From Bradysia coprophila (taxonomy: Eukaryota; Arthropoda; Insecta; Diptera; Sciaridae): a stretch of 64,000 nucleotides of DNA. The notes beneath the pieces are model-generated. The model was not told the DNA's origin and did not search any database. It saw nothing but the letters and a program-made list of their open reading frames with translations. The DNA is taken from NCBI RefSeq assembly GCF_014529535.1, contig NW_023503972.1, positions 6,262,001 to 6,326,000 on the forward strand, read 5' to 3'. The translations under genes were made by a program, and so were the position numbers. Below, in pieces: positions 24,426-34,839 of the stretch. How positions within the stretch are numbered: position 1 is the first letter of the stretch; each line of letters begins with the position of its first letter.

Positions 24426-24772
24426 GAGAGAGAAGGCAATATAATTCGGACCAATTTAATGACAAGTTCTGTCAGGCAATAATTAACTCAGAAATTCTCA
24501 GTCAGAATTCAAATGTTTTTCGGTGAAACAGCTAATCCCTGTATTAGCTGTATTCACGTCAGCGTTAATCAGCGCTGATAAATTCAACTCGTCGATAAGC
24601 TAATGTGTTCAATGTGTCACGTACATGTATGCATATATTGTAACGTCGAGAAATATTTTTGACAAAAGTGCAGACATACAATGAATGTAGATGACTCATA
24701 GTTTCGTATTGGGCGCCAATACCAATACGGAACGTTGGAATGAAAACTCAAGCTTTGGCTGGCACCTAGACT

Positions 24773-24778
24773 TTTATT
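24773..24778 (-). terminator. AATAAA polyadenylation signal of the SleB-like gene
   Basis: The minus strand reads AATAAA here, 48 bases past the stop codon. This is eukaryotic 3' processing signalling on a gene of bacterial type. Confidence 0.55.
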
Positions 24779-24826
24779 TTCAGTTGACTAAATGATTTCT
24801 CAATTAAAGTTGCATAAGAAACGTTC

Positions 24827-25225
24827 CTATGCTTTGTAGAAATGATGATCACCAATAACTCTCACTAGCCTTACATTTCTAACCCAACTTGCAGTCTCTT
24901 TCTTCGGATTGTTATAGTGGTCGCAGCCTCCAGTCGGATCATTCCGAATACTCTCGTTGTATAGTTGGTCCGACCAATTACGAATGCCCTGATAAACGGA
25001 AACGTCCTTGATTTCAATAGTGTCTCGTCCATTCCAGCACTCGAATTGCCAGGGTTGCAAACACACTCCTTTAATGGTGCCATCAGCGTAGCCTTGGGCC
25101 GCCCGATTCTTAATCACCCAACCAACCCACTGCTGACCCTCAGTTGGTTCACCTCGACATTCCAAGTAAAGCGTTAACGCGAAAACAGTCGGCCCATCGA
25201 GGCGAGAAACTTGGCCGAAGTTCAT
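24827..25225 (-). CDS. SleB-type cell-wall hydrolase, intronless
   Basis: A single-exon gene of 132 residues that I place in the Hydrolase_2/SleB family (PF07486), best known from bacterial spore cortex-lytic enzymes that cut peptidoglycan glycan strands. Landmarks occur in family order. ALTLYLECRGEPTEG (residues 16-30) carries the presumed catalytic Glu22. VGWVIKNRAA follows (34-43), then QPWQFECWN (57-65), GGCDHYNNP (99-107, the family GATHY-like site) and the terminal GDHHFY (125-130). The whole protein is just the catalytic domain, with no peptidoglycan-binding domain and no signal peptide on this start. An AG acceptor-like site lies about 35 bases upstream of the ATG, so a 5' exon encoding a leader is possible. 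It is flanked by insect genes and MITEs, which argues against contamination. The family is rare in animals, so horizontal transfer is inferred. Confidence 0.85.
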   Translation of the reverse strand: MNFGQVSRLDGPTVFALTLYLECRGEPTEGQQWVGWVIKNRAAQGYADGTIKGVCLQPWQFECWNGRDTIEIKDVSVYQGIRNWSDQLYNESIRNDPTGGCDHYNNPKKETASWVRNVRLVRVIGDHHFYKA

Positions 25226-25323
25226 TTTTCCCAGAGTTACAATGAGTGAAAATGAAATTTCTGAAATTATACGATTGATTGAAGTTGAAAGCTAAACAGC
25301 GAATTGAAAGTACATTGAACATA

Positions 25324-25495
25324 GAACTGCTCCTAGCATTGACATAGAAAATATTTGGAGGCTGATGAGATCACAGCAGCCTTTACGTATCGTTTTGTAA
25401 AGATAGATAACTTGTTTTGAAGCGGTAGCTCCTATCACTAGAGACTAAATTTGAAGCTCGTTGATTCAGTGTTAATGCTAGGAGCTAGTGCTATG
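25324..25495. repeat. MITE with GCACTGCTCCTAGCAT-type ends
   Basis: The left end, aactgctcctagcat, and the right end, atgctaggagctagtgct, are approximate inverses. The right half (agcggtagctcctatcac onward) matches 37460-37530. The related element at 30512-30628 has a clean target duplication. Confidence 0.6.
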
Positions 25496-25839
25496 CTTTT
25501 AGCTAAGATTTTTTTTCTTACCTAAATTTCGCCAATTGTGAAATATTTCACTGTAGACAAATGAATAATCAAACTGCACTGGTTGAAAGTTGGGTGTGTT
25601 TTGTGTACATTATGCGCTTTGTGTGTTTAGTGCGCCGAATCATTTGACTTAATATTTGACTCATATGGTGTGAGAAGTACATATGCTATGCCATGATTAA
25701 GTAAGGTGTGGAAATTGTAGTAGATCGGAAAGATAATTGAAATTCTGAAGAAAAATCGGAAAAATCAGTTGTAATCTGAGCCCTCTGAAAAGAGAGCCAA
25801 TTCAAATTTAATTTCTTGAAAATTTAGAAAGCGTTCAGA

Positions 25840-25995
25840 CAACGCACTTCAAGGATGAGTGGTACTCTACATAGAGTACTGAAACTGTGTATCGAACAAA
25901 CTTTGTCACTGCAAAAAATTTAGACAGTTTTTTCATACAAAGTCGTACTCAATTTGGCAGCTGCCATTAAAATCACCTTTGCTTAAAGTGCGTTG
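25840..25995. mobile_element. MITE, CAACGCACTTCAAGC family, copy a
   Basis: The ends are caacgcacttcaagg and the inverse gcttaaagtgcgttg. The interior shares cagctgyca and taca-aa-tagtac blocks with the copies at 28683, 40164 and 57524. Flanks gttcaga and attcaga agree at six of seven bases, a probable 7-bp target duplication. Confidence 0.75.
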
Positions 25996-27065
25996 ATTCA
26001 GAAAATGATTTCAAAAAACACAGAAAAATCGATTGAAAATCTGTTGACTCAATCGCTCTAACAATGAGTGTAGCCGATATGTATCGCTTTATCAAACAAA
26101 ATTTTATTCAATTCATCAGCTTCGATGATACGGAAAATGAGCTTGTGACGGGAATCCAACTTTGAGTGTATTTGGTGCGATACATATCTGTTCATCGGCC
26201 AGTTATTTATTATTTATCTGATTTGATGACGGGAGCAAGTTTATGACGGGAATCCGAGCTTCTGTGTGAATCTTAATAACATGATAAGGTGATAAACGGT
26301 CCGCACACAATACCTAGAGGATGATAACACTCATTACTTGATTGGTCGAAATTTTACGTTGTTAAGTGATCTTTGTTGTGAAGTAGCATAAAATTGTGCC
26401 ACTTAAAAGCTGTAATTCTGAGCAGAAATTCGCGAATTGTGTTATCTGATGTTGGCTTACTTTACAAATTCAATCAGGCCAAATTCTATTTTTCATCACT
26501 TCCAGCACCAATGTACCAACCATGATTTTTACACTGATAAAAAAGAAACGAGTTTTTGCGACCTTCTACATACCTCTTAGATTGTGGAAAACCTAACGAC
26601 AAATTACAAGTCTCATGTTGAGGCTTGAAAAAGTCATTAATGTGTCCGCTGTTAGTGTCGGTCGTATAGGGTATGGATGTTTACGAAAATAGAGTCAGGT
26701 AGCTTAATCAATGGAACGTTGGTCTCTGAGCAATTCTACCTGACATTTTCCAAGGTAGATATAGTGTGGATGACATTACATACACCCATACATTTACCTT
26801 GGCTTTTTCTAATCACTGCTTCGTTTTAGTCGCGACCTATAAGACGCTGATATTAGTGAATCCAATTACCGTCTCTTTTTTTAAAACCGTTAAACGGTAT
26901 TACCGAAGTTTTTGAGAAAATTTACCGGTAAGGTACCGGTAATCTACATTGCATACAAATCGGTCAATTAAGTTCAATTTTATAATGAAAAACCCAAAAA
27001 ATTAGCTCGAGCTGCATTTCATCGGGGAACTTGGACGGGCTTGATACTCATTTCTTACTGTAGAT
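25996..27065. other. Intergenic, no gene seen
   Basis: No supported gene. Near 26880-26945 the words ttaccggtaa, accgtt and inverses recur; a matching cluster lies at 28140-28210, which may mark the ends of a larger decayed element. Confidence 0.35.
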
Positions 27066-27236
27066 CAGGGCCTATTTTCGATAATTTAAATTCTCCAAAT
27101 TATCAAAAAATTCTTGAAATTATCGAAAAATTATCAAAATTCTCCAAAAATAAATTTAAGAATTTCGATAATTTTTGTAGAATTTAGAGAATTTTTCGAT
27201 AATTTCGAGAATTTAAATTATCGAAAATAGGCCCTG
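27066..27236. mobile_element. 171-bp palindromic hAT-like MITE
   Basis: The ends are cagggcctattttcgataat and its inverse. The target octamer ctgtagat is perfect on both sides (27058-27065 and 27237-27244). The interior consists of variants of attatcgaaaaatt. It is related to the element at 19529-19688. Confidence 0.9.
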
Positions 27237-27325
27237 CTGTAGATACACATAGCAATGCGAGTTTCACAATCGAATTTTTCTGTACTTCTCAAAGAAAGAT
27301 ATTTGCGGCCAAGAATAGTAGATTA

Positions 27326-27405
27326 CGTGCTGGTTTGGAGATTTTTATTTTGACGAGTGTGGCGGATGCAACCACACTAGTCAAAATAACAATCTCCAAA
27401 CCATC
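27326..27405. repeat. 80-bp hairpin repeat
   Basis: The left arm tggtttggagatttttattt and its near inverse enclose a short loop (gtgtggcggatgcaaccacac). A compact palindrome; no target duplication was recognised. Confidence 0.6.
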
Positions 27406-27563
27406 ACGTAGTTTGTTTTACTAGCGAAGACCCCCGGAAATGGGTCTTAACGCTAGCGCCCGTGAAGTAAAACGAGTTTTCGGGGGATGTGGCGAGTAAA
27501 GTACTTTATCGGCCGCTCTCTCCGGCCGAAAATGGATTTTCATATATATTTTATTGGACGCGA

Positions 27564-27978
27564 TTAAGAGGCACTGGTACTTTGACGAAAAGCATACATT
27601 AGGGCGATTTTTAAATACTGGATTTTAGTTTACTTTTGATGATATCTTTCCACCAGAATCCTTTTTCAAAAATGTACGACCGCAATTCCGACCACGAATA
27701 TGTTAGCTTTCAACAGAAAATAGTTTTGGGTGTAGCAATTTGACCAGCTCTGAGAACAATGAGCAGTTTATGAAAATTTCACTAAACTGCTCACTTTTCT
27801 CACAGCTGGTCAAACGAATACAACCAAATGTATTTTCTGTTGAAAGCTACCACATTCGTGGTCGGAATTGCGGTCGTACAATTTTAAAACAGGATTCTGA
27901 TGAAAAGATATCATCAAAAATGAAATGTGAGGCACACAAATGTAGGCTACAATTTTAGCTAAGTACTGGTGCCTCTTA
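27564..27978. mobile_element. 415-bp foldback element
   Basis: The ends are taagaggcactggtact and agtactggtgcctctta. A second inverted pair lies inside (tgatgatatcttt near 27637 with its inverse near 27910, and gaattgcggtcgtac near 27875). Flanking bases suggest a TTAA- or TA-type target, but the exact boundary is uncertain. Confidence 0.7.
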
Positions 27979-28682
27979 AGTGTGCATGGTTTGTTGTTGA
28001 AACGGCTCCGTAGAGTGATTTCTTTGTTAATATTGTTTTGGTTTCGTCTCATTTCAGTTTACAAGCGCAAAAATCATCGTTTGTGACTCGTGATGAAAGT
28101 GGAATTTTTCGGTACACGTCGTAAGCTTGTCCTACTCGGCTTCGCCTCCCTCGGTGAAACCGGTTATCAAAATATTATTTACCGGTAAACGGTAATAGGC
28201 ATTACCGGTTTTTTACCGGTGTTTGATTACCAGTTGCTTTCACTAGCTGACATAAAGCATTACGTCATCATGACAAGCAACGGCATCTATTGTGCATGCT
28301 TCATATCTCATTAGAATTATTAACGGGTACTCACACAAAATAGGTACTTAAGGCAAATGTGCAGGTTGCGTCCCGCTCAGATTATCCTATTTTACCCAAA
28401 GGATACAAATTATTAACAATTGGATTACAGAATCGATGTACTCTGCATAAACAAATTCAGACCACTGGATGATGTAGGGTAGGAGTTTCTGAAGATCTGA
28501 ACCGTTTTGAAATCTGAATAACAGTGAAGTGGTGATCAATGGGTAATTTTGGTCAAATCAGATTGACCGGAATCTGATTGGCTTGAATGAAGGGGTCTGT
28601 TTAAAAAAATTGTTATAAATCGAAGAAGAAGGACTACGCAACTACGCTTAATAAAAACGCATAACGTGTCCTTGCATCTTCC

Positions 28683-28818
28683 CAACGCACTACAAGCAAA
28701 AGGTACCATAGTGACAGCTGCCAAATAGAGTACTATTTTGTGTGAAATGATTTTTTACAGTGTGACACACTGTCAGGTTTCCCTATTACCTAGTACCACT
28801 CATGCTTGAAGTGCGTTG
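28683..28818. mobile_element. MITE, CAACGCACTTCAAGC family, copy b
   Basis: The ends are caacgcactacaagc and gcttgaagtgcgttg. It is flanked by a perfect 7-bp duplication, atcttcc (28676-28682 and 28819-28825), the best evidence for the target-site length of this family. Confidence 0.85.
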
Positions 28819-29066
28819 ATCTTCCCTATATTGCCAGTATTTCGCTTTAACATTTTGTATTCTAGATTCATGAGACATCGTAATTCACAGCAAATCAGTG
28901 CCACAGTTCTCCTCGAAATGATTATCTTTTCTTTATAGTGTAGATGCAATGATGGAAATTCTGACAATCATGCATTGCACCTGATTGTTCCAATCTTTGT
29001 TTACTGGTAATAAACTAATCCTTGTCGAAATGGCGAGATAATAAAATAATCAGCAAAATGAAAACG

Positions 29067-29100
29067 TATAAAAATGCTTAGATATTGGGTTCATTTCAGT
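29067..29100 (+). promoter_or_regulatory. TATA box and initiator of the LPMO gene
   Basis: A TATAAAAA box at 29067-29074 is followed by the arthropod initiator TCAGT at 29096-29100, about 30 bases apart. The start codon lies 27 bases further on, giving a short 5' UTR. Confidence 0.75.
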
Positions 29101-29126
29101 AGTTGTACTTGGTTGAAGCTCAAAAA

Positions 29127-29895
29127 ATGTTGAAAATTACTTTGCTTTGCTTGGTAGCATTGGTTGCTGGCGTTCATTCCCATGGACGTTTAATGAGGCC
29201 GACGAGCCGATCGTAATTTTAATATTTTTCTTCCTCTTTTCCCAATAAAATTAATTGACTAAAAATGCCACTTAGGTCGGTATGGAGAGTGCCCGAATTC
29301 CAATCCTTAAATCCACCCACCAACTGGAATGACAATGAACTATTTTGTGGTGGCAGACATCAAGCCAATAATCCCGGCACTGATTGCGGAGTCTGTGGTG
29401 ATTCAATAAATAATGCCTCGCCAAGAGCAAACGAAATGCGTGGACAATGGTACAGAGGCATCATTACTGGACGCTATACTGCCGGACAAATCATTGACAT
29501 CGATGTCGATATGACCCAATATCACAGAGGTTTCATGGAATTCCGATTGTGTACGGCACCTGGAAATGGAGCCGGTGAAACTCAAGCTTGCTTCAACCAA
29601 CATCTTTTGCAAAGAGCTGACGGTGGCGGCAGCAGAACTGAAGTTACCCGCACTGGATGGTATGCCATGCGATACCGTTTACCAGCTAATGTACGATGTG
29701 CCCGCTGCGTCATTCAATGGAATTACCGAGCAGGTAGGAGCTAAATGTTTCTGTACAAAATTCAACTGTGCCAACTAATCGGTTTTATGTGTAATCTTAG
29801 GTAACAACTGGGGTCAGTGTCCCGATGGCAGTGGAGCTCTTGGATGCGGACCACAAGAAACTTTCAGAGGCTGTGCTGATGTTACAATCAATTAA
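29127..29895 (+). CDS. AA15 lytic polysaccharide monooxygenase, secreted
   Basis: Three exons (29127-29212, 29276-29733 and 29801-29895) encode 212 residues. AA15 enzymes are copper monooxygenases that cleave chitin or cellulose oxidatively; in insects they act in the gut or in cuticle turnover. Signal peptide residues 1-18 end so that the mature protein starts at His19 (HGRLMRPTSRS), the first histidine of the copper brace. The second is His112 (QYHRGFMEFRLC, mature position 94). An axial Phe is likely in ETFRGCADV. Conserved cysteines occur in ELFCGG, CGVCGD, RCARC, GQCPDG and GCGP. The protein is a single catalytic domain without a carbohydrate-binding tail. AATAAA at 29938-29943 follows the stop by 42 bases. 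Whether it prefers chitin or cellulose cannot be read from the sequence. Confidence 0.95.
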
Positions 29896-29943
29896 ATAGT
29901 AACAAGCAATAATATCTTCTGTGCTGTGAATTCGCATAATAAA

Positions 29944-30503
29944 TTTAACGGAAAAGCAAAACTAAAATTTTGAAATTTTTTCTGTACATCGATATCTCTA
30001 ACGAGGCCTGAATTACACTGTTATTCGCAGTATCGTGTCCGCAAAAAGCTGATTTAGACATTATAAGGTTAGGTGTAATGTTCGGGGAGACTGTGACTTA
30101 GTTGGATGAATAGCCAGAATTTGTACCAATACACGAACGGAATTTTGAAAACCGACACATTTTCTGATTTGGGCCTTACTGACTTTTTCTGAATTTTGCA
30201 TACACTTTTATATGGAGAAATCAAAAACTTTAGAAAAACACAGAAACTATTATGATCAGAGCAAGAGGACAGAAGACCATTTTATTTTAATTTGCCTTGG
30301 GGTCCTTGTCAAAATATCTTCTTCTCTTTCATCATAACACTCTATAATTCAGTTTTTTTATGTTGGTATAAGCCACTGCGTTACAGACGTTTCATCCGTC
30401 CCATACAAAATAAGAGGCCAAATGACCGTCAAAAAAATTTGTTCTTGTTCCTGTTAATGCTGTTAATGGATGAGTGCGTTGGTTCGACATATCACCACTA
30501 GCA
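29944..30503. other. Intergenic, no gene seen
   Basis: No coding frame or repeat was recognised between the LPMO polyadenylation signal and the MITE at 30512. Confidence 0.4.
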
Positions 30504-30511
30504 TTCGATAT

Positions 30512-30628
30512 AGAACTGCTCCTAGCGTTAAGGGCCCAAAATTCTGATACATGTATAAATGCAAAGCCTATTCTGATAGAATCAGCCTACCCTACACACA
30601 TTTTGTATTTAAATGCTAGAAGCAGTGC
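30512..30628. mobile_element. 117-bp MITE with 8-bp target duplication
   Basis: The ends agaactgctcctagcg and gctagaagcagtgc are imperfect inverses. The octamer ttcgatat occurs at 30504-30511 and 30629-30636. It belongs to the GCACTGCTCCTAGCAT group, also seen at 25324-25495 and 37460-37530. Confidence 0.8.
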
Positions 30629-30693
30629 TTCGATATTACACATCAGAGCTCACTTCGTTCGCTCGTTATGTGTACTATAAATTTGAATGGTTT

Positions 30694-30896
30694 TGGTTTG
30701 TTCCCAATAACTGTAAACCCGAACTTTGACAATACGAACGCCGACGATCTCATCCACAGAGATGAACATAACCTAAACGTCAACCAATTTCTTTGAAATT
30801 TTTTCGGTAAAATTTTAGTCAACCTGAAAGTTGAGGTTAAGTTGCCTTCTGTGGATGACATTTGACATTTCGAAATGACCTTGGAACAAACCTATT
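30694..30896. repeat. Dispersed element, inverted copy of 34840-35041
   Basis: The ends are tggtttgttcc and ggaacaaacctat. The body, including aactgtaaacccgaacttt and gttaagttgccttctgtgg, is the reverse complement of 34840-35041 with scattered changes. It is a MITE-like element with no coding frame. Confidence 0.7.
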
Positions 30897-31466
30897 CTCT
30901 GCGGTGCAGAATTAAATTTTAACTATAAGACCCATGCCACTTACAAGATTGGTAATTTTCCACCTAATCTCAGATCATTACAAATCAAAACTTTAGATTG
31001 GTAATATTTAGAGGAGTGTCTACCAACACAGACGACATATTCGTTTGTATCAACGCACTGTCTAGCACCGAAGCTGAGACAGTGCTTTGTTTGTATACTT
31101 ATCTAAAGGCGATTGATTGATAATTTCTTGAATCCAACAGTGTGTTGTTTGAAGATTGGAGGACAGTTCCAGAAATCAGCAGTAAGATCACTGAGTACCT
31201 CGTCAGAAGATGAATTTTATATCTAACAGAAGATAAGTAAAATGGACGTACTTAAGGAATTAACCAAAATTATGATAACGTTATTCAAACAAAACAAATT
31301 CTCCGGCCAACAACCAACAACGATGACTTACAATTTCAATTCGAAACAATAATTTACAAACAAGCCACGTTAAATTTTCAGATAAAAGCTTCATTACAAT
31401 GAACATTTCGACATTTTAAATCGATTTAAGAGTCAAACAGAGATGCTTCCCTGCAACCGAATGTCA

Positions 31467-31910
31467 TTATACGAGATATTCGTCGTAAATTTTCAGAGGG
31501 TCAACAGAGGGTTCAAACAGTTTTTTTGGCAACTGCTCAAGAAATGAGTATTTATCTACTGCAGTGAGTAAAAGTTGAGCTGGAAACTTCTCATTCGCGA
31601 AATAAACTTTGACTTCCTGATTTTTAGATAAAATCAAGGCTTTAAACTTTGGGGTAATTAGATAGAAGGCCGTGCCTAGTTTATTATACGTTGCGATTTG
31701 GCAACGGACCAAATGCAACACTAGAGCTCATCCACAGCACAAGGGTATTAGGATAACTCCTTTCTTGAATTTATTGGAAAGCCAATTACATACAAAGTTT
31801 ACAGCCTTGGATAAAATCTTGTCGCCTGCAGCTCTGATTGACAATTTTCGCATCTCTTGCGCAAAACTTCCCATTTTCGCACTAGTTAGCAAAACAGCTA
31901 TTTTAAACAT
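31467..31910 (-). pseudogene. Unidentified reading frame split by one in-frame TGA
   Basis: On the minus strand a frame of about 60 codons from the ATG at 31910 meets a single TGA at 31730-31728 and then stays open in the same frame for 86 more codons to 31467. The second half (KNQEVKVYFANEKFPAQLLL, later LFEPSVDPLKIYDEYLV) has a protein-like composition, but I do not recognise it. Possible readings are a decayed gene, an intron I could not place, or chance. Upstream at 32046-31925 another minus frame encodes a hydrophobic leader-like stretch (DLVVSIFVIFFVITPVGVLA). I assign no function. Confidence 0.25.
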
Positions 31911-32513
31911 TGGAATTTGGTACTAATGTCGTCGGAAAGACCTACAGGTGGAGTATAGATGTCTGATGGAGCAAGTACACCCACTGGAGTTATGACAAAA
32001 AATATGACAAATATCGAAACTACTAAATCCAACACACCCCCTTGTAACCAAATTTGTCATGACACTCATAAGTAATTCCGAAATTTAAGTTTGTCCACCT
32101 CAGCGAGATTGTAGTTCATTGAGTTTCATCATATCCTTCATGTACATGTCCCGGTTCCATAATCTTCTGGTTTTCCAAATTCTAAGGTCGCAAAATTGAA
32201 GGAATTCTAATTATTGAAAATACCTATTATTGTACGAGACTTAGAAAGATTTGTACACTCCAATTAAATACATCAAATTATAACCCGTGAACTAGATTAG
32301 TATTCACTCGAATACCACTGAATCTAACACCTCTTTTGACGGTGTTTTGTGTGATCCATTAAACGGCAAAAATACAAGTCAGTGTACACTGCGCACACAT
32401 CAGGCAGGATTGCCAAGTAATAATTACACCCACAAGCAATGGATAATGTTCTGAAATAACCAATTATGAGATAATCTCTCTGTCATTAGAACTATATCTG
32501 AAGGTATTTAAAC

Positions 32514-32543
32514 ACCATCACCACAATTTAATGTTTGTTCAGT
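32514..32543 (+). promoter_or_regulatory. Probable TATA and initiator of the ionotropic receptor gene
   Basis: TATTTAAA at about 32514-32521 and TCAGT at 32539-32543 have normal core-promoter spacing and lie about 100 bases upstream of the chosen start codon. Confidence 0.5.
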
Positions 32544-32644
32544 GGTTGTTCGTTATTTAATTTATTAATGAAAAAAATCTACCAATTGCGTTGCAGTTTG
32601 AAATGTTATACCCATCAACAGAGTTATTTCTGCTAGACAGTATC

Positions 32645-34450
32645 ATGGACACCCACATCATACCAATAATCTTACTAAACTATCTGTCGGCAATGGTCTG
32701 GTGCCAACAGTATCATCATGATGCACTACATCTAATCAATCGCCTGAATGACTTCTACCGTTTCGATCATCACATATTTCTTATACAATCATCATGCGAT
32801 CTCGACCGTTGTTTTCTACAGTCGTCATCAAGTTCTCATGGTGCTAAGCTGGACAACATTACACCTCAAACTGTTCTCACTTTTGACGATCTATCCAAGA
32901 GTGATGTTACCACAGAAACGCTGAAGGCGATAAGCAGCAAGAATTCATTTCTAGTTGTCGTTGTCGACAGCTTGACCGCTCGAAATAAATCGACTTTGGT
33001 AGCTCAACTTACATCCATCCGAAAGCTTGATTATTACGTGAAAATTGGAGTCTTTTTCACTCGTAGCGTCACCTCGTTAGAGATGGTAGAGAGATTACTT
33101 GATTTGAGTTGGACTGCTCGTATTATGAATATTTTTGGCGCATTCCACTTCATTGGTGAGAATGATGAACGTTCATTCAACGTGTTCATGTACGATCCTT
33201 TCGGAACATTTCACTTGACCAATGTAACAGGAAGCAAATCTGTTCGTGACTACTTTCCCGACAAAATACCCAACTACCGCCAACGGCCACTTAAATCAAT
33301 AAAAATTCATGAGATCGACAAGACTTACATGGAAAACCAGTTCATTGCCACTGTTCGGAATTGCTTTAATGCCTCAATGACGGAGGTATCAACAAGCTTC
33401 GCAGAATATCTTACAGAAGGACTATTATTCAATGGGGATATAATATATCATGAATCTACCTCCCATGTACAAGGCTCTTTGTATCCGTATCGGCAGTCGA
33501 GTTTATTATTGATTGTTCCTCATAGTCAGCCTTATTCCTACTTCATCGCATATTTGCAAAACGGAACTGGAACGTGGACGCTTCTCTTCGTGTATGCATT
33601 CATTGTGGTTGCGGCGTCATCACTTCTACTTATAGTTTCCGGCTATTTGCATAAAAAGAAAATTTTCCTTTTTCAGTCCGTTGCCGACGTCTTCAATCTC
33701 TTAATGAACGATAATGTAACCATCAGATACCGAAATCTTCATCTCGCCGAGGTCTTCGTCATTGTACCTTTAACCTTCACAGGTCTAATTGTCGTGAACG
33801 GCATTCTGTCCGTCTTCCAAAGTTACCTCACTTCACCAATTTTCCAACCGCAAATCAATTCTATTGAAGGTCTATACAACTCATCCGTGCCGATCATGGC
33901 TAATGAAATTGAATGGAAAGATGCGTTTGTCAGATTGTTGGAAGATATGTCGCCGTTTGGCAGATGGATTGACAAGATCTATGGGGCAAGCTTTGAGCAC
34001 CTAGCCAACGAAGGCGAGACATTTAACAAATCGATAGCGTTTTTCACGAACGGCGAACAGGGACAAACACTTTTAGAAGTACAAAAGCGGTTGTCCTTGA
34101 AAGCGTACCATATATTGGGCGGAACATTTTTGAGCAGATATTTGTTATCACATCGAGTCAGGCCTGATTTTCCATACATTGAATCTGTAAACACCATAAT
34201 TCACCGATTGAATAGTGCCGGATTAATCGGTATGTGGTCTAAAGAACAAAATGAAGTGGCGATACAAAGAATATTTAAATTGAATGTCGATCATCAAGTG
34301 CGAGTCATTGAAGCTTCATTGGGCGTGGAAGAATTTTCTGTACCGACTGTTGTTTGGTGTGGTTGGATTGTGAGTGGAATTGTTTTCCTTTGCGAACTTA
34401 TTTGGAACAAAATCATGTGCCACCAACGTTTTTCTAGAGGAATAAATTAG
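32645..34450 (+). CDS. Divergent ionotropic receptor (IR), intronless
   Basis: A single-exon gene encoding 601 residues. Divergent IRs are insect chemosensory channels derived from ionotropic glutamate receptors, expressed in dendrites of gustatory or olfactory neurons. The ATG at 32645 was chosen because a signal-peptide-like segment follows at once (IIPIILLNYLSAMVWCQQ); an earlier in-frame ATG at 32603 would put an acidic stretch in front of it. A ligand-binding ectodomain of about 290 residues precedes TM1 (about 310-334, WTLLFVYAFIVVAASSLLLI). TM2/M3 lies at about 367-395 (VFVIVPLTFTGLIVVNGILS) and is followed by SYLTSPIFQPQINSIEGLY, a typical IR sequence. The S2 lobe comes next, then the last TM at about 566-587. 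The glutamate-binding residues of iGluRs are not evident, as usual for divergent IRs. An AATAAA overlaps the stop codon (34441-34446). Confidence 0.88.
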   Translation: MDTHIIPIILLNYLSAMVWCQQYHHDALHLINRLNDFYRFDHHIFLIQSSCDLDRCFLQSSSSSHGAKLDNITPQTVLTFDDLSKSDVTTETLKAISSKNSFLVVVVDSLTARNKSTLVAQLTSIRKLDYYVKIGVFFTRSVTSLEMVERLLDLSWTARIMNIFGAFHFIGENDERSFNVFMYDPFGTFHLTNVTGSKSVRDYFPDKIPNYRQRPLKSIKIHEIDKTYMENQFIATVRNCFNASMTEVSTSFAEYLTEGLLFNGDIIYHESTSHVQGSLYPYRQSSLLLIVPHSQPYSYFIAYLQNGTGTWTLLFVYAFIVVAASSLLLIVSGYLHKKKIFLFQSVADVFNLLMNDNVTIRYRNLHLAEVFVIVPLTFTGLIVVNGILSVFQSYLTSPIFQPQINSIEGLYNSSVPIMANEIEWKDAFVRLLEDMSPFGRWIDKIYGASFEHLANEGETFNKSIAFFTNGEQGQTLLEVQKRLSLKAYHILGGTFLSRYLLSHRVRPDFPYIESVNTIIHRLNSAGLIGMWSKEQNEVAIQRIFKLNVDHQVRVIEASLGVEEFSVPTVVWCGWIVSGIVFLCELIWNKIMCHQRFSRGIN

Positions 34451-34839
34451 AGTGTAAAAGAGCCTACCGAAATCGGACCCATTTTCCAGTGGAGTAAGTG
34501 TGTTAGAGTCCAAAAGGGTTAAAGGGACGTAAGTCCTTATTTCTACTTACAAAATAACTGATATCGCTGAGGGTAACGCATTCGGCGCCCACACGCAAAA
34601 GTCTTATCAACAAAAAATTTTAGAAAGAAAAATACGAAAAAAAATTGAGTCGCAAAGTAGCGTCACGTTCACCTTTAGGGTTTTTTGACTGATGGCATGT
34701 TTCTCAGGACAGTCCACAGATGTTTTTGAGCCAGTTTCCAATAAAGTTTGCTTAACCTCGGCAATAACGCACCTACGGTATAGGTCTGTTCCAAGGCTAT
34801 ACGAATTGTCAAATTACTGTCAAATTTCATCCATAACCA

